64,000 nucleotides of DNA from Candidatus Falkowbacteria bacterium CG10_big_fil_rev_8_21_14_0_10_37_14 (GTDB lineage: Bacteria; Patescibacteriota; Patescibacteriia; Patescibacteriales; Patescibacteriaceae): the NCBI GenBank assembly GCA_002778705.1, contig PFAM01000023.1:1-64000 (forward strand). The letters are read 5' to 3'. Under the pieces are notes generated by a model. The model did not search any database. It was given only the letters and a program-made list of their open reading frames with translations, and was not told the origin of the DNA. The first letter of the stretch is position 1; every line of letters starts with the position of its first letter. Below are positions 58,276 to 64,000 of the stretch, piece after piece. The position numbers and the translations under genes were made by a program.

Positions 58276-59199
58276 GTGAAAACAATCTATGTGCTTTTAG
58301 TATTATTACTGCTGTGGTCGACAACCGGTTGGTCACAGATTAAACTCACCAGTGATCCTCAAGTTGAGGAGGATCTTATGATTATGCCAGAGTCTTGGTT
58401 CATTGAATTAAATTATCACAACGTGTTTGATGATAATTTTTCCAGTGATGCTATTACTGGCGATGCTGGTTGGTATATTATTACCAATCAAGATGCGAGT
58501 TGGCCTGGGATTTGGGACGATGCTCTTTTGGACATTGGCCCAATTGTCGGGTTAAAGATGAACTCAGGAATTGAAAGTGACCAAAAGTATTCTGAAAATA
58601 TTATACTTTGGACAATTGGAACTTCTCTGAGATTAAGGTATTCGTTAAGTCAGTTAACTTTGAATTTACAGGGCGGTCAGTTGATCGGCAAGTTTAATCA
58701 TTTAACAGGTTTTGAACGAGTACGAAAAGACGCTGTATGGTCGGCTGAAATCATTTACGAATCAAATGCTGGTAGGTTACAAGGACAGTTTTGGTTGACT
58801 GCTTGGCAAATGCGTTTAATAGGTTCGACACCTTGGTCGCCGCAAGTTCCTTTGGACTGGGGTTTTAACGAATTAACTCACAATGTGGGTGAAGGTGCTA
58901 CTAATACTTATTCAGTGCATGCTTCGGCTAGCTTAGACATTTTTGATATACCAATGTCTGATATTATATTATTGCCAATATCCATTAAGGGTAGTGGCGG
59001 AAAGTATAACGAAAATATCAAATATTTTGGCTTAGGTTTTGGCTTAGGAGTTTTAGTTAATAATCGTCCAGCTGTCGGGCTTTACTTAGAAAAGTTGTGG
59101 GGTTGGGATAACTCTAAGTTTGATAATTGGAATTTAAATTTTAAGTTTCATTTATCATTTTTCGAAACAATTTGGTGGAATACCACAGGAGGATACTAG
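58276..59199 (+). CDS. Secreted beta-rich hypothetical protein
   Basis: GTG start preceded by AGGAGG; signal peptide; alternating aromatic/hydrophobic strands. Confidence 0.6.
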   Translation: MKTIYVLLVLLLLWSTTGWSQIKLTSDPQVEEDLMIMPESWFIELNYHNVFDDNFSSDAITGDAGWYIITNQDASWPGIWDDALLDIGPIVGLKMNSGIESDQKYSENIILWTIGTSLRLRYSLSQLTLNLQGGQLIGKFNHLTGFERVRKDAVWSAEIIYESNAGRLQGQFWLTAWQMRLIGSTPWSPQVPLDWGFNELTHNVGEGATNTYSVHASASLDIFDIPMSDIILLPISIKGSGGKYNENIKYFGLGFGLGVLVNNRPAVGLYLEKLWGWDNSKFDNWNLNFKFHLSFFETIWWNTTGGY

Positions 59200-59200
59200 G

Positions 59201-60328
59201 ATGAAAAGAATTATAATTGTTTTACTTGGGGCTGGTTTATTAATCATAGCAGCCTCTTGCGGTTCCGCTAATAACGGAATTAGTGCCAGTAAAAAGAAAA
59301 ACGGCACGACTGATGTTAACGGCTTAATAAAAAACATCGCCGGTTACAATCCAAACTTAAATGTGTTTGGAACAGAAAAGCTCTACACAGGTGGTTTACC
59401 ACCAAACGCTAAACTTGTTATTATTAAACCTGTTAGGGGTGTTTATAACATTAAAGACTCTGGAATCAGGTATGTCTTTCAGCTTAAGGATACACTTTTT
59501 AACAAAAAAAGTTATCTCTGGGTGCTCGAAGTAACTAATGACTCTCGAATCGGCACTCCAATTGTGATGGACGGTGACGCTCCAAAAAGTGCTTCAAGCA
59601 CAAGTACTTTAGGTATGAAAACCTTTGATATCTATGGCTCTACCATTAAAGCTGTAAATATTGATGATGGTAAAACTGTTATGGTTAAACCACACAGGTT
59701 ATCATTTATGCTTTCTGCTGATCAAGCAGAGAACTTAGTCTTGTATAGCTACAACGGCCAAGATATGCTAATCAGGCCTCTGACTCAAGAGTCTCAAGTT
59801 GGCAGCAATTTTAAAGTTAAGGCCGTTACCATTGATTTAAGCTTTGGTAATCGTTTTACCTTTATGACGGCCGATGGGAAATTTCCTAATGTCAGTCCTC
59901 AGTTAGTTAGTCAAGGTCATCCTAAGCTAGATGGCATAGTTTTAGTTAAAAATGATCTTGGTAATGAACCATTTTACTTGTTTGAAGTAATTAGTACTGA
60001 GTCAACAACCCTCCAAACTAAAGGTGGTAGTTGTCAAATAAATGGTGATTGTAGTGGTTACTATGGATTAGAATTACCTCCAGCTAGACAAGCACTGGAT
60101 GCTAATTATCCTGATGGATACATTAGATTAGATGTTTGTGATGTCTATAAATCAGACAAGAGTTTATTTTTAAGGCTTTTATCTAGTGGAGCCATTGGCT
60201 TTGATAGATCTAGCGGTGCCAACCAATCAACAGTTAGAATTAGATGGCAAGATTTAAAATTTCTTAGTCCAAGGCTTTGGTTTAAATATAAAAACAAGAT
60301 TATTTATCCAAAAACAAAGATACAATAA
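59201..60328 (+). CDS. Predicted lipoprotein
   Basis: AGGAGG upstream; lipobox-like LLIIAASC. Confidence 0.65.
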   Translation: MKRIIIVLLGAGLLIIAASCGSANNGISASKKKNGTTDVNGLIKNIAGYNPNLNVFGTEKLYTGGLPPNAKLVIIKPVRGVYNIKDSGIRYVFQLKDTLFNKKSYLWVLEVTNDSRIGTPIVMDGDAPKSASSTSTLGMKTFDIYGSTIKAVNIDDGKTVMVKPHRLSFMLSADQAENLVLYSYNGQDMLIRPLTQESQVGSNFKVKAVTIDLSFGNRFTFMTADGKFPNVSPQLVSQGHPKLDGIVLVKNDLGNEPFYLFEVISTESTTLQTKGGSCQINGDCSGYYGLELPPARQALDANYPDGYIRLDVCDVYKSDKSLFLRLLSSGAIGFDRSSGANQSTVRIRWQDLKFLSPRLWFKYKNKIIYPKTKIQ

Positions 60329-60427
60329 GCGTCTAAATTAAGTCTTGATCAACTAAAAAATAAGTTATTTGTCAAAATATAATATTTTAGGCAAACACTA
60401 GAATAAGTAATTTATTACAAAAATATC

Positions 60428-60458
60428 AAACAGGTTATTGAAAAATAGCCTGTTTTTT
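60428..60458 (+). terminator. Rho-independent terminator
   Basis: aaacaggttatt-gaa-aaatagcctgtttttt. Confidence 0.75.
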
Positions 60459-60575
60459 CTTTTTTACCTTAAGTGCTCCTGTAGTCCTTTAAGGCAATTA
60501 GTAACATTTATACAGTAATAATTTAATATAACATCTTGCTTTGCTAAAAATCATAGTTATTGTTATACTATAGCT

Positions 60576-61997
60576 ATGAAAAGTCATTTAATTTGGTCTC
60601 CAAGAATTACAGCTCTAAGCTTGTTGTTTTTAGTTAACGGTGGTTTTTTATTGTCTGTAATTTTTTTTGGTTTTAATTTTGCGCTTTATTTAATAACAGC
60701 TTTAATTAGCCTGTCTTTGGCTTTATGGCAACCAGGCGGTGCTCTTTTAGCTATTATTTCTTTAACAATTGTTTTTGCTAAAGTTTATACTCTTCAGCCG
60801 GTAGTTTTAGGTCAAGCAGAATATAAGTTTTTTTTGCTGGATGTCTTAATGATTGGCACTTATTTAGGTGTGGTGTTCAGAAGATTTTTAGGTCAGTCAA
60901 AGTGGCGCTGGCGTTCTATGGATTGGCTATTAATTTCCTGGTTTGCTTTAACTGCTATTTATGGTTGGCTGAGTTGGACAATTTGGTATGGTCAAGAAAA
61001 TCTTATTATTAGTTCTCTTAAGAATTACGGGTTTTATCCTCTGTTATATTTTGCCACACTTTATTTAATAAACACCAAAACCAAACTAAAAGAATTAGCG
61101 GTCACAGCTGGTGCTTCAGTTGTCTTAACTATCGGTTTTTTAATCTACGGCCTTGCCGCTGGCCAAGGTTGGGGCACTGAAATAACACCTTTAACCACTG
61201 AAGGTAGCCGTTTATTAGATTTTGATCACGCTTTTTATATGTCCTTAGCTGTTATCGGTGCTGTTGCGTATATTTTATACGGCCTTAAAAATAAATGGCG
61301 TAATTTCTGGATTTTGGTTATTCCGGTTCTAGCTTTTGGCATCACCGCTTCATTAATGCGTCATCTTTGGATTGCTGGTGGCTTCGCGACCCTATTTTTT
61401 ATTTGGCTAGTTGTTAAAGATCGTAGTGCACAATTAAAACGCTTGCTTCTGGTTTATACGGTCAGCGGAGCTATTATGACGTTAGCTATTTTTTTAGTAA
61501 CAGGGGTTTTGCCTAATTCTGCCTTAAGCCAAAGATTTAGTGAAGCTAGAAACTCTTTATCTGCTCGTGCTTTCTCTTTGTCCAGCTCTGATACCAGTGT
61601 TTCTTGGCGTAGCTCTGTTTGGCAAAGCGTTTGGCGTGATTATCAAGAACAGCCAGTTTTAGGTTTAGGTTTTGGACAAAAGGTTTTTATAGATATGCCT
61701 GATTACTTAGACTATGTAGAGTTGCGTAATGTTCACAATTCTTTCTTAGCCGTCTTTATGCAGATGGGGATTTTGTCATTCTTAGTGTTAATGGCTTTTG
61801 GTTGGAAATTATGGTCAAGTTTAATTCGAGAAGCTAAAGGTGGGCTAAGGCCTTGGAATATTGCCATGGCTACTATGCTGTTATTTTGTGCCGTCGCTTT
61901 TTTGTTCCAGCCCTATCTTGAAGCTAATTTTTTTAATGTAATTTTTTGGGTCTTAACCGGCGTTAGCCGTCGTCTTTATGAAGGTTTTACTAGTTAA
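60576..61997 (+). CDS. O-antigen ligase/polymerase-like membrane protein
   Basis: Many TM segments; QPVLGLGFGQKVF...VHNSFLAVFMQMGILSFL. Confidence 0.82.
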   Translation: MKSHLIWSPRITALSLLFLVNGGFLLSVIFFGFNFALYLITALISLSLALWQPGGALLAIISLTIVFAKVYTLQPVVLGQAEYKFFLLDVLMIGTYLGVVFRRFLGQSKWRWRSMDWLLISWFALTAIYGWLSWTIWYGQENLIISSLKNYGFYPLLYFATLYLINTKTKLKELAVTAGASVVLTIGFLIYGLAAGQGWGTEITPLTTEGSRLLDFDHAFYMSLAVIGAVAYILYGLKNKWRNFWILVIPVLAFGITASLMRHLWIAGGFATLFFIWLVVKDRSAQLKRLLLVYTVSGAIMTLAIFLVTGVLPNSALSQRFSEARNSLSARAFSLSSSDTSVSWRSSVWQSVWRDYQEQPVLGLGFGQKVFIDMPDYLDYVELRNVHNSFLAVFMQMGILSFLVLMAFGWKLWSSLIREAKGGLRPWNIAMATMLLFCAVAFLFQPYLEANFFNVIFWVLTGVSRRLYEGFTS

Positions 61998-63216
61998 TAA
62001 ATTTAATTTTGTTAAGGGCGGAGCAGACAAATACTTTTTAGATTTGGCTGGCTGGTTAAGTGCCGAGCCAAACATAGAAGTAGCTAAGTTTTGTATGCGT
62101 CACCCAGACAATTTTCCTGATAAATACAGCAAATACTTTGTTAGTCAAGTAAATTATTCTAAAATAAGTTTTCATGAAAAACTGCGTTCGGCAATGCGTT
62201 TGCTTTGGAGCACAGAGGCTGCTCGCCAGTTTGAAAAATTACTAAAAGATTTTAAGCCAGATGTAATTCATATTCACAATATCTATCACCAAATTTCGCC
62301 ATCTATTCTGCCAATAGCTAAAGCTCATGGCATTCCGGTGGTGATGCATATTCATGATTACAAGCTAGTTTGTCCTAATTATAAAATGTTTACAAATGGT
62401 CAAATAGACGAAAGTTGTAAATCAAAAAATTATTGGCGTTGTGTGGTCAATCGTTGTGTTAAAAATTCATTTCTTAAAAGTGCTCTAGTGGCTCTTGAAA
62501 TGTCTTTGCACCACAGCTGGCTCAAAGTTTATGAAAAAAATATCGATTTATATTTATCGCCATCTAAGTTTGTTAAAGAAAAGTTAGGGGAGTGGGGCTG
62601 GCCCAAAGAGCAAATTAAAGTTGTTCCACACTGCATCGAAGCCTATAAATACAAACCATCATACACTTTGGGTGATTACTTTTTATTTTTTGGCCGACTT
62701 GATACTGAAAAAGGCGTCGATTTATTATTAAAAGCTTTCAAGCAAGCCAAACAACAAAAACTTAAACTTAAAATTGTTGGCTCTGGTCCAGAACGTAAAA
62801 ATTTAACCAATCTAGTTAAGGAGTTGTCTTTGCAAAATCGGGTAGAGTTTATTGGCCCAAAGCACAGCGACGAATTAAATAAAATTATTCGTGGCGCCTA
62901 TACTGTGGTAGTTCCCTCACGTTGGTACGAGGTCTTTGGTTTAGTTAATTTAGAAGCCGCCGTTTTAGGTAAATTAGTAATCGCTGCGGATATCGGCGGT
63001 ATTCCTGAAGTGATTAGCAATGGCCACTCTGGTTTGTTGTTTAAAGCTAATTCGGTTGACGATTTGGCGACTAAACTAGACTGGTGTGCACATAATCCGG
63101 GGCAGGTAGAAGATTTTGCTCGCGAGGCCAGGCGTTATGTGGAAACTAATTTTAGCCAATCCAAGCACATCGCTAAAATCCTGGCTATTTATAAAGATTT
63201 GGTGGATAAAAAATAA
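61978..63216 (+). CDS. Glycosyltransferase, GT4 family
   Basis: FGRLDTEKGVDLLLKAF, VVPSRWYEVFGLVNLEAAVLGKLVIAADIGGIPEVI. Confidence 0.92.
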   Translation: MKVLLVNKFNFVKGGADKYFLDLAGWLSAEPNIEVAKFCMRHPDNFPDKYSKYFVSQVNYSKISFHEKLRSAMRLLWSTEAARQFEKLLKDFKPDVIHIHNIYHQISPSILPIAKAHGIPVVMHIHDYKLVCPNYKMFTNGQIDESCKSKNYWRCVVNRCVKNSFLKSALVALEMSLHHSWLKVYEKNIDLYLSPSKFVKEKLGEWGWPKEQIKVVPHCIEAYKYKPSYTLGDYFLFFGRLDTEKGVDLLLKAFKQAKQQKLKLKIVGSGPERKNLTNLVKELSLQNRVEFIGPKHSDELNKIIRGAYTVVVPSRWYEVFGLVNLEAAVLGKLVIAADIGGIPEVISNGHSGLLFKANSVDDLATKLDWCAHNPGQVEDFAREARRYVETNFSQSKHIAKILAIYKDLVDKK

Positions 63217-63232
63217 AAAAAATGTTAAACTG

Positions 63233-64000
63233 ATGTATATACGCAAAGCCTTTACTTTAATAGAGTTATTAGTCGTCATCGTCATCATCGGCGTCTTGGC
63301 TACTTTAGCGATAGTGGCTTTGTCTTCGGCTCGTGGTAAAGCACGTGATGTCAGACGGCTTTCTGATCTTAAACAAATTTCTACGGCCTTGGAATTATAT
63401 ATGGCTGATGAGAATGTATATCCCATGCTCATTACTCCGGGTCAGCCAATGGTCGGTTTAACTTCCGGTAAGACTTACATGAGCAAAGTACCGACCAACC
63501 CTGGTGGTTCTTCTAATGTGCAAGCTAATAATCCTTATAGTTATTTTAGTAATGGCTCCAAATATACCTTAAGAACTTATACTGAAAATGGCGTTAATGA
63601 TTTGCCGGCCGGTGGTAAAATTGTCGCCAGTAGTGTCGGAGTCAAAATGGCGGAAAATACTGACAGTATAATTTGGGACACTGATTTAACATTTGGTGGA
63701 ACTTTAGTCGGTCATTACGCACTTGATGGCAATACAGGCACTAGAGATTTAGCAGGTAACAGTACTGTATCAGCTATCACGGCCAGCGGAGGTGTTTCTA
63801 CTACAACTGGTAGATTTGGAGAAGCTGAAGGCGCTTACAGTTTTAATGGAACCACGGGTTATGTATATTCAGTAAATCCCAGTGAAATTAATTTAACTAA
63901 CATAACAGCCAGCGTTTGGTTTTATCCCTATACCATGCAAGAAGATTTTGCTGGTTTATTTTTTGCTTTAAGTGGTCATAGCTCAAGAAATAGAGTACTG
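63233..64000 (+). CDS. Type IV prepilin-like protein with LamG domain (3' truncated by window)
   Basis: MYIRKAFTLIELLVVIVIIGVLATLAIVALSSARGKARDVRRLSDLKQI; LamG region VGHYALDGNTGTRDLAGN...GAYSFNGTTGYVY; open to window end, so missed by ORF track. Confidence 0.9.
   Translation, partial: MYIRKAFTLIELLVVIVIIGVLATLAIVALSSARGKARDVRRLSDLKQISTALELYMADENVYPMLITPGQPMVGLTSGKTYMSKVPTNPGGSSNVQANNPYSYFSNGSKYTLRTYTENGVNDLPAGGKIVASSVGVKMAENTDSIIWDTDLTFGGTLVGHYALDGNTGTRDLAGNSTVSAITASGGVSTTTGRFGEAEGAYSFNGTTGYVYSVNPSEINLTNITASVWFYPYTMQEDFAGLFFALSGHSSRNRVL

Noticed and set aside
1-64000. CRISPR arrays and rRNA genes
   Set aside because: No regularly spaced direct repeats and no rRNA-like conserved sequence seen on reading.
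1-64000. Alternative genetic code with UGA as Gly (as in some Patescibacteria)
   Set aside because: Recognisable housekeeping ORFs are full length with the standard bacterial code and no needed in-frame UGA was noticed.

Overview
AT-rich bacterial chromosome segment. Gene content (reduced dcw-type cluster, VirB4/VirD4-like ATPase, T4SS-pilin-like proteins, type IV prepilins with LamG or glycine-rich tails, sparse Shine-Dalgarno signals) suggests a Candidate Phyla Radiation/Patescibacteria genome; this is inference, no search was run. Core genes recognised: recG, cysS, dus, corA, mraY, ftsW/rodA, murG, murC, murB, dnaX, mscL, cspA-like. Five intact tRNAs: Ser(GCT), Arg(GCG), Lys(TTT), Thr(TGT), Gln(CTG). 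Main accessory region is about 27.45-36.8 kb: a large serine recombinase whose last codons and stop lie antisense inside an intact tRNA-Gln gene, a small companion ORF, an inverted-repeat-dense intergenic region, a beta-class DNA methyltransferase with a putative nuclease, an SDH/ClpP-like serine protease with a 104-aa partner, then an arsenical/metal resistance cassette. A decayed recombinase C-terminus at tRNA-Ser (1.9-2.5 kb) shows the same arrangement. Short palindromes (TCCGCC-N-GGCGGA and GCAGGC-N-GCCTGC) sit in or beside tRNA fragments. The right end (54.8-64 kb) carries prepilin fusions, polysaccharide genes and an unusual secreted-protein pair with strong AGGAGG sites. No CRISPR array seen.
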